From: Lactifluus volemus
Lineage: Eukaryota > Basidiomycota > Agaricomycetes > Russulales > Russulaceae
Direction of reading: 5' to 3'
Length of the DNA: 64,000 bases
NCBI GenBank assembly: GCA_022376515.1
Contig: WTXI01000130.1
Location: forward strand, 40,056-104,055
Of this stretch, positions 1-7,676 are shown piece after piece. Numbering within the stretch: position 1 is the stretch's first letter; each line of letters starts with the position of its first letter. The notes beneath the pieces are model-generated. The model was given only the letters and a program-made list of their open reading frames with translations, ran no database searches and was not told where the DNA came from. Made by a program: the position numbers and the translations under genes.

Positions 1-1136
1 CGGAAAGCCGGGGGCACCCCATTACTGCACTCAGTGCTTTAAATCATGCATTAGAAGAGAAGATTCATCGCCTCACAGTAGAAGTGGAAGCGCTACGTCT
101 ATCTACCAGTCGTGCTATCGCAAAACGCAAGGACCTCGAGGAGGCCCTCGATCTAGAACGTTTCGATCTCGATCTTAGATATACAGAGTTTGATCTGCTG
201 CAATCGCAGTGCAGACAGATCGCTCGATATTGCACAGAGCTGGAGAATCGACTGAAGGCTTCGGAGATCGTCCAGCACACAGCTAATCCCACTGATAATC
301 GAGATCTACGTTCACTCATTGCACTGATAAGTGCTCTACCCCACGATGATGGGGACATTCAGATGCGAACCGAAGCTACTTCGGAAGAAGACGATCTAAG
401 CGAGATCAGAAGCAACGGCTCGATCGGGCCCGTGCCTAAGCACGTCGGAACGGTCCAAGGGCCACAGATCAACGGGATCATAGATGCCCGTAATGAGATA
501 AATAATCAAGCAGTACCTACGTATGAATTCATTCAGAATGGCAATAACGATGAGATCACCATCGTTCGCATTGCAGCTGCACGCGATGCCGATCAGCCTA
601 ACGATCGGGAGTTCAGATCGGCCCAGCGCAGAACTTATGCGATCGGTGAACGACCTCGCAGCTCTAAGAATGATCGCAGGTGTATGGCTGCCCTGATTAA
701 AGTGAATGGCCTCGAAGCCTATGCCCTGCTAGACTCAGGAAGCACCACAGTATCTGTTACACATGATTTCGCTCGCGTAGCCAAATTGAACGTTACTCAG
801 TTGGAGAACCCGATCGCGCTACAACTAGGCACGGTCGGGAGTAGGTCTGTTATTAATTTCGGAGCGAAAGCTTCGCTCACGCTTGGCCCAATCAAAGATG
901 ATGACGCCTATCTAGACGTCGTCAATATTGATCGCTATGATATGATCATTGGCACTCCATTCATGCGAAGACATGAATTAGTAATGGATTTCGGCCAAAA
1001 CACATTATCCTATCATGGACAGGTAGTCCCCACCTTATCGGCGGGACAGGAAGATCTGATGATCTCCCGAAAGCGATCTGCGCGAGCACGACCCCCCGCA
1101 TCTAGCGGAGCAACGATCTCGCGCACTGATCATTGA
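1..1136 (+). CDS. gag: Gag-protease polyprotein, C-terminal part (partial at window edge)
   Basis: The frame is open from base 3 and continues the same protein as the complete right-hand copy (59193-61913). It starts in a coiled-coil-like charged stretch (about codons 15-80), goes through an acidic linker and ends in a retropepsin-like aspartic protease with the active-site triad Asp-Ser-Gly at 732-740 (ALLDSGSTTVSV). The protein ends at a TGA (1134-1136). That stop is followed in the same frame by pol with no other stop, so it probably acts as a leaky termination codon. DNA here is very rich in GATC. Confidence 0.93.
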   Translation, partial: ESRGHPITALSALNHALEEKIHRLTVEVEALRLSTSRAIAKRKDLEEALDLERFDLDLRYTEFDLLQSQCRQIARYCTELENRLKASEIVQHTANPTDNRDLRSLIALISALPHDDGDIQMRTEATSEEDDLSEIRSNGSIGPVPKHVGTVQGPQINGIIDARNEINNQAVPTYEFIQNGNNDEITIVRIAAARDADQPNDREFRSAQRRTYAIGERPRSSKNDRRCMAALIKVNGLEAYALLDSGSTTVSVTHDFARVAKLNVTQLENPIALQLGTVGSRSVINFGAKASLTLGPIKDDDAYLDVVNIDRYDMIIGTPFMRRHELVMDFGQNTLSYHGQVVPTLSAGQEDLMISRKRSARARPPASSGATISRTDH

Positions 1137-1139
1137 CTA
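1134..1139 (+). promoter_or_regulatory. Candidate stop-codon readthrough site (UGA-CUA) between gag-pro and pol
   Basis: The gag-protease stop is TGA followed directly by CTA. Codons from 1137 to the first pol ATG at 1236 are all sense (33 codons), and gag and pol share one frame. UGA-CUA is a known leaky stop context in several viruses and some cellular genes. The same six bases occur in the right copy (59190-59195, minus strand). This would give a Gag-Pro-Pol fusion by suppression instead of frameshifting. It is an inference from sequence only. Confidence 0.6.
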
Positions 1140-4100
1140 TCGGCCGGATCTGCGAAACCTCTGCTAATACACCGCGATCTGGGCATACGATCATCACTTC
1201 CGAGCGAGGGGCGGAAGGAGATTCGCGTCCAATCAATGGACACTATAAATAACACTATTACAGATAAGATCGATCTAGAGAGTTGTCGCGAACGCTGGTT
1301 CGCGAAATATGCAGACATTATGAATGGTTCCCCGCCCGGACTACCACCATTACGAGAGATCAATCACAAAATACCTTTGATTGATGAGAATAAGCACTAT
1401 TCCTATCGACTACCGAGATGTGCTGAGGCGATGCGACCTAAGCTGATGGAGAAGCTTCGCCATTACATTGATAACGGCTGGTGGACCCCTAAAGCGGTAC
1501 CACAGGCAGCACCATTGCTGTGCATCTTGAAGAAATCTGGCGGTCTACGCACAGTCATGGACTGTCGCCAACGGAATGATAATACACATAAGGACGTCAC
1601 TCCATTCCCAGATCAAGATCAGATCCGGATGGACGTGGCGCGCGCGAGATACCGATCTAAGATCGATCTATCTAACGCCTACGAACAAGTGCGAGTTGAT
1701 CCCGCAGACGTGCACAAGACTGCATTCTCCACAGTCTTCGGGACCTTCGAAAGCAACGTGATGCAGCAGGGCGATTGTAATGCGCCTGCCACATTCCTAC
1801 GCCTCATGACAGCGATCTTCCGAGATGTGATCGGAATCTATGTGTATGCCTACCTAGATGATCTATTTATCTTCAGCGATACGCTGGAAGATCATGAAGC
1901 GCATCTGGATCATGTGTTTAGAACGCTAAGGAAACATCGACTTTATCTCGAAAGAGATAAGTGCGATCTTTATTCAAGCGACATGGACTGTCTCGGACAT
2001 CGCATAGATGATCGGGGAGTGCACGCCGACGCCGATAAGATGGCGAAGGTACGAGAATGGCGTACACCCCGCAATCACAAAGATGTACAGCGATTCCTTG
2101 GACTTGTGCAGTATCTGGCACACTTCATGCCAGATGTTACTGCATACACCAGTTCATTGTCTGCGATCTGCCGGAATGGGCAACCATTCTATTGGAAACC
2201 GTTGCATGAAGCATGCTTTGAGAATATTAAGGCGATCGCATGTAGATCGCCGATCCTTAAACCTATCAACCCGTTATCTGTCGACCCGATCTGGGTAATT
2301 TGCGATGCATCAATGTCCGGAATCGGTGCGATGTATGGGCAAGGTGAAACTTGGCAGACCTGCCGCCCCGCAGGCTTCATGTCGAAGAAGTTCACTTCAG
2401 CTCAGATGAATTACAGAGTTTTCGAGATGGAAACGATCGCGATCCTTGAGGCACTCCTTAAATGGGAAGATAAGCTTCTAGGACGGAAGCTCCAGATCGT
2501 TACAGATCATAAGGCACTAGAGTTCTTCAAAACTCAACGCCGACTTAATAGCAGACAGGCGCGATGGATGGAATTCCTAGCGCGATTTGATTTCGACATC
2601 GTCTATATTAAAGGGGAATCTAATCTAGTAGCGGATGCACTCTCACGATACTACGAGAGTGATCTGTGGGACGAGCAGCAGAGTGCGGCTCAATATGTAA
2701 ACGCAGATTCTCGGCTAGATCCCGAGGGAGAAGATCTGCCATGGGATCGATTTGAAGAGAATCGCGCGATGAGCACGCAGAGTGAGGATGTCCTCACGGC
2801 CGGCCGCCCCAAGAGACAACGGCGTACTCCTAAAAGACCAGATGAAGACGTCTCGTTCGCGCCTAAGCGCAAGATCGTAGAGGCGATCGAGCCACGCCAG
2901 AGTGAGGCGGCAGAGCTTGCTGCACACAAAGAACCGGATCCCCTACCCCAGATGACAGATCTGCCCCCTGGCGACTCTCAGGATGATCCCAGAGTGATTG
3001 ATTCATTAGATCATCACTCAGATCTTCGGCCGCACGTCGAGGGTGATAAGATCTTCATGAAAGACGTGAGACGTGGATATCAGAAAGATTCGCTGTTCTC
3101 AAAGATACTCGCGAAGATTAAACACTACAAGAGCTTCACGATCATCGATAATCTGCTGTATACACACAATCTAGCCGGAGATCGCGTACTGTGCATTCCG
3201 GCGGTCGTACGCGATAAGCGACGCCTAACCGAGATCGTGATCACGCAGGCACACCAAGTGTTAGGACACCTGGGGCCACAAAAGACGTCGGAATATATCC
3301 GCCGCTACTATTGGTGGCCACGCATCGGACAGGATGTGGAATTATACTGTAAAACATGCCCAGTATGTCAGACGACCAAGGATCGCACTCAGAAAGTGCC
3401 GGGACTATTGCACAGTCTCCCGATCCCGGTTCGGCCCTGGGACTCAATAGCGATGGACTTTGTAGGTCCATTTCCAGATTCAGGCGGCTACAACTACCTC
3501 TGGGTGGTTATCTGCCGCTTAACATCAATGGTGCATCTGGTGCCGATCCGCACAACCATTAAGGCGAGCGAACTCGCGTGGATCTATGTTCGGGAGATTG
3601 TGCGATTGCACGGGCTCCCGCAATCTATTGTATCAGATCGGGACTCTAAATTCACATCTCGCTTTTGGCGCGAGACTCACAAACTACTAGGAACCAAATT
3701 ACTTATGTCTACATCTTTCCATCCGCAAACGGATGGAGCATCGGAGCGCGCGATCAGATCAATCAGTCAGATCCTCCGCGCACTGGTGAGCCCGGACCAG
3801 CGTGACTGGTCTGAGAAAGTACCTATGACTGAATTTGCCATCAATTCGGCCGTGAGCAGCTCATCCGGCTTCGCGCCATTCGAGCTGAACAGTGGCTACA
3901 TCCCAAGCATCAACCCCGGTGCACGCCCGGAGCCGAGCGCGGTTCCCGGGGTTAAGCACTTTGTGAACAAAGCACTACAGAATTTGGCTGATGCACATGA
4001 TGCTATCATTGAAAGTAGAGCTCGCCAGACACACTACGCTAACACCAGACGTAAACAAGATGATCAGTTTGAAGCAGGAGATCTGGTCTATGTTTCCACC

Positions 4101-4544
4101 GCAGATCTATCCCTACCGAAAGGACGGGCGCGGAAACTGATGCCTAAATATATTGGCCCATTCAAGGTCATTGATGCACGCCCAGAGGTGTCCACTTATT
4201 CAGTAGATCTACCCACAACGCTGAAGGCGCGACGGATCCACAACCGATTTCATCGGAGCAGGTTGCGCGCGCACATCGCCAATGATGATGCACTATTCCC
4301 GCATCGGGAAGCACACCCATTCTATGACTTTGGCACGCCTAATGATCAGGAGTGGCTTGTTGATGCGATCTTAGCCCATAACTGGGACAGAAATAAGTTA
4401 TCTTTCCAGGTATGCTGGAATCTAGGCGACACTACTTGGGAACCATACAAGGAGTGCAAAGATCTACAGGCACTCGACGATTATCTAGAGCTGATGGGGG
4501 TGGTAGATCCACTGGATCTACCCCGCCATGCATCGAAAGCTTGA
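1137..4544 (+). CDS. pol: Gypsy Pol: reverse transcriptase, RNase H, integrase, chromodomain
   Basis: The reading frame is open directly from the gag stop; the first ATG is at 1236, giving 1102 residues if translated alone. Order from that ATG: reverse transcriptase with catalytic YLDD (about nt 1850-1862), RNase H beginning near the DASMSG motif (about nt 2307), a linker with charged low-complexity sequence, the integrase HHCC zinc finger (about 3250-3370, ending CPVCQ), the integrase catalytic core with DFVGPF, SDRDSKF and the PQTDG-x-SER segment, and a C-terminal chromodomain (about 4350-4490, with the EWLVD, FQVCW and TWEPY aromatic cage positions). All expected catalytic residues are visible and there is no internal stop, so the protein looks functional. 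It copies the element RNA and integrates the cDNA; the chromodomain probably directs insertion to marked chromatin. Confidence 0.95.
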   Translation, partial: LSAGSAKPLLIHRDLGIRSSLPSEGRKEIRVQSMDTINNTITDKIDLESCRERWFAKYADIMNGSPPGLPPLREINHKIPLIDENKHYSYRLPRCAEAMRPKLMEKLRHYIDNGWWTPKAVPQAAPLLCILKKSGGLRTVMDCRQRNDNTHKDVTPFPDQDQIRMDVARARYRSKIDLSNAYEQVRVDPADVHKTAFSTVFGTFESNVMQQGDCNAPATFLRLMTAIFRDVIGIYVYAYLDDLFIFSDTLEDHEAHLDHVFRTLRKHRLYLERDKCDLYSSDMDCLGHRIDDRGVHADADKMAKVREWRTPRNHKDVQRFLGLVQYLAHFMPDVTAYTSSLSAICRNGQPFYWKPLHEACFENIKAIACRSPILKPINPLSVDPIWVICDASMSGIGAMYGQGETWQTCRPAGFMSKKFTSAQMNYRVFEMETIAILEALLKWEDKLLGRKLQIVTDHKALEFFKTQRRLNSRQARWMEFLARFDFDIVYIKGESNLVADALSRYYESDLWDEQQSAAQYVNADSRLDPEGEDLPWDRFEENRAMSTQSEDVLTAGRPKRQRRTPKRPDEDVSFAPKRKIVEAIEPRQSEAAELAAHKEPDPLPQMTDLPPGDSQDDPRVIDSLDHHSDLRPHVEGDKIFMKDVRRGYQKDSLFSKILAKIKHYKSFTIIDNLLYTHNLAGDRVLCIPAVVRDKRRLTEIVITQAHQVLGHLGPQKTSEYIRRYYWWPRIGQDVELYCKTCPVCQTTKDRTQKVPGLLHSLPIPVRPWDSIAMDFVGPFPDSGGYNYLWVVICRLTSMVHLVPIRTTIKASELAWIYVREIVRLHGLPQSIVSDRDSKFTSRFWRETHKLLGTKLLMSTSFHPQTDGASERAIRSISQILRALVSPDQRDWSEKVPMTEFAINSAVSSSSGFAPFELNSGYIPSINPGARPEPSAVPGVKHFVNKALQNLADAHDAIIESRARQTHYANTRRKQDDQFEAGDLVYVSTADLSLPKGRARKLMPKYIGPFKVIDARPEVSTYSVDLPTTLKARRIHNRFHRSRLRAHIANDDALFPHREAHPFYDFGTPNDQEWLVDAILAHNWDRNKLSFQVCWNLGDTTWEPYKECKDLQALDDYLELMGVVDPLDLPRHASKA

Positions 4545-4634
4545 TGCACTTGTGCACTATACATAACCGAACATATCTACATCTATGAGAAGCGACCGCC
4601 TTGGCGATCGCGAAACTAATTAATTAAGGCACCT

Positions 4635-4654
4635 ACCCCGCTATGAAACGGGGT
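4635..4654 (+). other. Perfect hairpin between pol and the extra ORF
   Basis: In the 264-base gap between the pol stop and the ORF3 start, ACCCCG (4635-4640) pairs with CGGGGT (4649-4654) across an 8-base loop. A second imperfect stem lies just upstream at about 4592-4611 (GCGACCGCC against GGCGATCGC). Both copies of the element have them. A role in ORF3 expression is possible but untested. Confidence 0.5.
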
Positions 4655-4808
4655 CGATCTATACGCGACAGATAACATGTCCGAAGTGCGGACTGGCGAC
4701 CGTTCTTAAAACATCGCAGGGACTCTTGATCGGACCTTGCGAATCCCGGTACCCACTGGGACCACACAGATATTGTCTCGCCGCATCGCTGCGACCTTAT
4801 CGCATCCG

Positions 4809-6593
4809 ATGTCGGATGAACAACCAGCGACGAGCTGGTGCCATAACCCGCGATTCCACATTATCACACACGAGCCACGCACATGTGAGACGTGCACCCA
4901 CTGGACAGTCCACTACCTGGAGCACATCGCGGCTGGGGAACCGTCTCTTGAGGAAGCGGAACGCGCGCGCAACACCGCCATCATCGGCAGCATTATTGAC
5001 GAGCGCGATTCACTTCTCGCGTCCATTGTGGAATTGCGCGACCAAGTGCACACTCTGAACCTTACATTGCAAGAGTGCAATAAACAGAAAGATCGAGCGA
5101 TCGCCCAAGTTACTGAGCTGACTGAGCAGATGGCAAACTCTCAGGGGGAACGGCCGCGCAAACTCCCGAGGCGAGATCCATCGCCATGCACTTCGGTGCA
5201 TTCGGAATTGACGATCGGAGGTTGCGAGACCCCCCGCCCGGTCTCTGCCCCGCCGCAACTGCTGTCGCGGATACAACTGCGCGGACCTCCGGGCTCGCCG
5301 ATCGCCGCACCCACACTCACACCTGCACAGGATCCAATCACCCCCTCTTCTCCGCCCGGGTTTCCCGCGCTGTTACCCATAATCCTGTGCCGCCCAGACA
5401 ACTCTCTGTGCGCACCGAATGATGACATTCCCGCCTTCCCGGACGGGCAGCTAGATTTTAACGCCTACTCGCGCTATGTGTATGCCACCGGATCCATGAC
5501 TCCGGATGGTGTGCCGAATTTCCAGACCACTCTGGTCTGGTCCGGGACATTCTACGCTCCTGGGGCCATCGCCGCACGCAAAGCTGGCGGCAGAATACCA
5601 CTAGTGGGCCTGGTCTTGGGGGGGAGGAACGGTGTATTAATTTCACCTGTTAAAGACCCGCGCACACAATCAGAGGTGGACACACTCCTAAACACACCTG
5701 AAAGGACCGGATTCGCAAGGGGCTATGCGGAACGCATCCGCCTCACGCCCCCAGAATTGCGCGGCACACTCCATAGCCGTGCCCTTGAGCGATGGGACAA
5801 TCTACAAATGCACGCCAGTCCCGCAGATCGCCGGGAACCCATGCCGACTACCCACATAAACATCTGGAAGCGTTGGCTGTACCGGAAACATTCCGCGGAC
5901 CCGCACTTCCGATACACAGGCATCCCCTTTGTCGGAAAGGGTTTTCAGACCGCACACATAGAGGGCACTCGCGCACTCTTGATTTTCTTGCCCCGGAACT
6001 TCAACGGTTCCGCAATACACAAGGGCCCACTCCGGACCCACTTCCTGAGCGTGGCCGCGGCACTCCTCGGAGTACCGCAAAGGTATGAGCAGTTGATAAC
6101 CCAGGAGCGGCTGCTCATTCACCAAACCCGCCGCTCCGAACCATACGAAGAGGAAGTGTTCGGCACTGCTCCTAAGCTAGGCATTAGATCAGTGGCCAGA
6201 TTTCTGGCTTGGAACGGAGTTCCCCCCGAAGAAGCGGAGCAGTGGCGCCCCTGGGCCACTGCATACATTGAAATGTCGCTGTCTGATCACCCCGACAGTG
6301 CGCGCGCACCGATCTTGAAGCAGGCAAGAGACCTTGCACGCCAGTGTATCACAGACCACCCCGAATTCATCTTAAAGTCGGTGCATATGGACGCTCCGGG
6401 CAACTACAATCCGGCCCTCGAGCAGTCCCGGGAGGCGCGAAGCTTACAGCCCGCATCGCGCGAGGAGACAGCGGACATCACACGTCCAATGACCCCACCT
6501 GATTTCGCGTACACTCATATCGACCACCCAGACGAAGAAGAAACTACCCACAATGGATGGGATGATGATAATATTAGCATGGGCCCGGGATAG
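4809..6593 (+). CDS. Extra ORF (ORF3) after pol in the Gypsy element, unknown function
   Basis: A 594-codon frame from the first ATG (4809). It could be opened upstream only from a TTG at 4737, so I chose the ATG. I do not recognise the family. Visible parts: an N-terminal Cys/His cluster (residues 11-31, including C26-x2-C29), a likely coiled coil (about 48-112), a Pro/Ser-rich linker (about 115-190), then a long globular region (about 205-560) with few low-complexity stretches, and an acidic tail. There is no clear signal peptide or membrane span inside it, so it is not an ordinary envelope protein. The right copy (53736-55520) encodes the identical protein. Its DNA is GC/CCC-rich and lacks the GATC excess of gag-pol, suggesting a separate origin. 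Possible roles are an accessory nucleic-acid-binding or capsid-like protein; none is proven. Confidence 0.8.
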   Translation: MSDEQPATSWCHNPRFHIITHEPRTCETCTHWTVHYLEHIAAGEPSLEEAERARNTAIIGSIIDERDSLLASIVELRDQVHTLNLTLQECNKQKDRAIAQVTELTEQMANSQGERPRKLPRRDPSPCTSVHSELTIGGCETPRPVSAPPQLLSRIQLRGPPGSPIAAPTLTPAQDPITPSSPPGFPALLPIILCRPDNSLCAPNDDIPAFPDGQLDFNAYSRYVYATGSMTPDGVPNFQTTLVWSGTFYAPGAIAARKAGGRIPLVGLVLGGRNGVLISPVKDPRTQSEVDTLLNTPERTGFARGYAERIRLTPPELRGTLHSRALERWDNLQMHASPADRREPMPTTHINIWKRWLYRKHSADPHFRYTGIPFVGKGFQTAHIEGTRALLIFLPRNFNGSAIHKGPLRTHFLSVAAALLGVPQRYEQLITQERLLIHQTRRSEPYEEEVFGTAPKLGIRSVARFLAWNGVPPEEAEQWRPWATAYIEMSLSDHPDSARAPILKQARDLARQCITDHPEFILKSVHMDAPGNYNPALEQSREARSLQPASREETADITRPMTPPDFAYTHIDHPDEEETTHNGWDDDNISMGPG

Positions 6594-6744
6594 TGCGATC
6601 GAAAGAATCAGCCTATCCCGGGGATACTTGCCTCAGACCGTGCCTTCATTTTCCTATCTTATCTTTGTACTCACTGTCGCGTTACAAACGCACTACCTAT
6701 TTTGCGTCGATGATATCATCGGCAATGTTATCACTCAGCCCTGA
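6553..6744 (+). CDS. Small overlapping ORF with a hydrophobic segment
   Basis: An ATG-started 63-codon frame that overlaps the end of ORF3 by 41 bases in another frame. Its middle (about residues 30-48, around FSYLIFVLTVAL) is hydrophobic enough to span a membrane. It could be read by re-initiation or by a frameshift off ORF3, which would give ORF3 a C-terminal membrane anchor. It could equally be a chance frame. It is identical in the right copy, but the two copies are too young for that to mean selection. Confidence 0.3.
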   Translation: MDGMMIILAWARDSAIERISLSRGYLPQTVPSFSYLIFVLTVALQTHYLFCVDDIIGNVITQP

Positions 6745-6775
6745 TCACACATCAATTGACCCCTGAGTCTATTCT

Positions 6776-6787
6776 TGTGGGGGAGGG
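6776..6787 (+). promoter_or_regulatory. Polypurine tract of the left Gypsy element
   Basis: A GTGGGGGAGGG run sits directly before the 3' LTR, the expected place for the plus-strand primer. The same tract lies beside the LTR at 53542-53553 in the right copy. Confidence 0.8.
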
Positions 6788-7671
6788 TGTAAGGCGCCCC
6801 AAATGGACGCCATATTAACTAAAGTCACATCTGATCTATTAAATACCCGTGTGAAGCATTGAGATGAAGTACTGCTTAGGATCGAAGATCCTAAGCAATC
6901 TGTATAACACGGGCCGGCTCGAGGCTGGCGTCGCATGATGCGTCAGCCTGTCAGAAGTCGCGTGAGCGGCTCCCCCGGACCGGCTCGAGCTCATACCGAG
7001 CTTGAGCCAGAGAGAATATGAACGTGAGGTAGTCAGGCCTCACAATTAAGATATAAATTCCTATGCACACTGAAACAAGAGTGCCTCATATGAAACATGA
7101 TCTAAGATCTTATTGATATATGACAAAGCGATAAAGGATATCGCTTTTAAAGATTGTCGTGCCAACGGCACGGGGCGGTCCGATCCGAGAGCTTAGTCGC
7201 GTCTCGTGCCAAATGACACAGCCGGCCCGGTCCGCCTAGATAACAAGCAATTAAGCAACGCTGCGACACCCTGCGAGCGCTGCACATTGATTATAGTAGT
7301 GCACCCCGATGGGGCGACCTGCAACAAATATATTAAGTACCCTAGATCACTGAGGCGCGTGAAAACCGCGCGATTACAAAGATGTTTCATAAGTAAGTGA
7401 AACACGTCACGATCCTCTTGATCGCGACAGATCGGACTAAGATCATTGTAGATCTAGGGTAGTAGAACATGTATTTATGTCGCCTGCCTTCCCTGATGGA
7501 AGGCAGACTTACCCTTTTACGAAGTATTCACAATAAAGAATCGCAGTTTTGGCTGGTTCAGTTGTGTAGTGCTCTTAAGGGGTTTTCAAGTCCAAATCAT
7601 ATCTATTCATCTAATCTAAACCACTACAGACTTCCTAACGCTCGAGACTACTCGCATACGGAAGTCTTACA
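6788..7671 (+). repeat. 3' LTR of left Gypsy element (884 bp)
   Basis: Begins TGTAAGGCGCC and ends AGTCTTACA, with the TG...CA ends typical of LTRs. The length matches the right element's LTR at 52658-53541. A TATAAAT box lies at 7052-7058. The LTR is packed with perfect inverted repeats, for example 6874-6896 (10-bp stem, GAA loop), 7024-7043, 7125-7147 (9-bp stem), 7159-7171, 7384-7403, 7410-7424 and 7484-7506 (9-bp stem). Confidence 0.95.
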
Positions 7672-7676
7672 TTCCT

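Larger units (their letters stand above)
1..7671 (+). mobile_element. Ty3/Gypsy chromovirus, left copy, 5' part outside window
   Basis: The window opens inside the gag-protease frame and continues through pol, an extra ORF and an 884-bp 3' LTR ending at 7671. Order is protease, reverse transcriptase, RNase H, integrase, chromodomain, which is the chromovirus branch of Ty3/Gypsy. The second copy at 52658-64000 (opposite strand) is almost identical: I saw only an Arg/Gln change in pol and an Ala/Val change in gag among the translated proteins. After the LTR comes TTCCT (7672-7676), matching the 5-bp target that is uninterrupted in the other arm of the inverted repeat near 25939-25943. So the insertion post-dates the inverted duplication. 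Confidence 0.95.
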
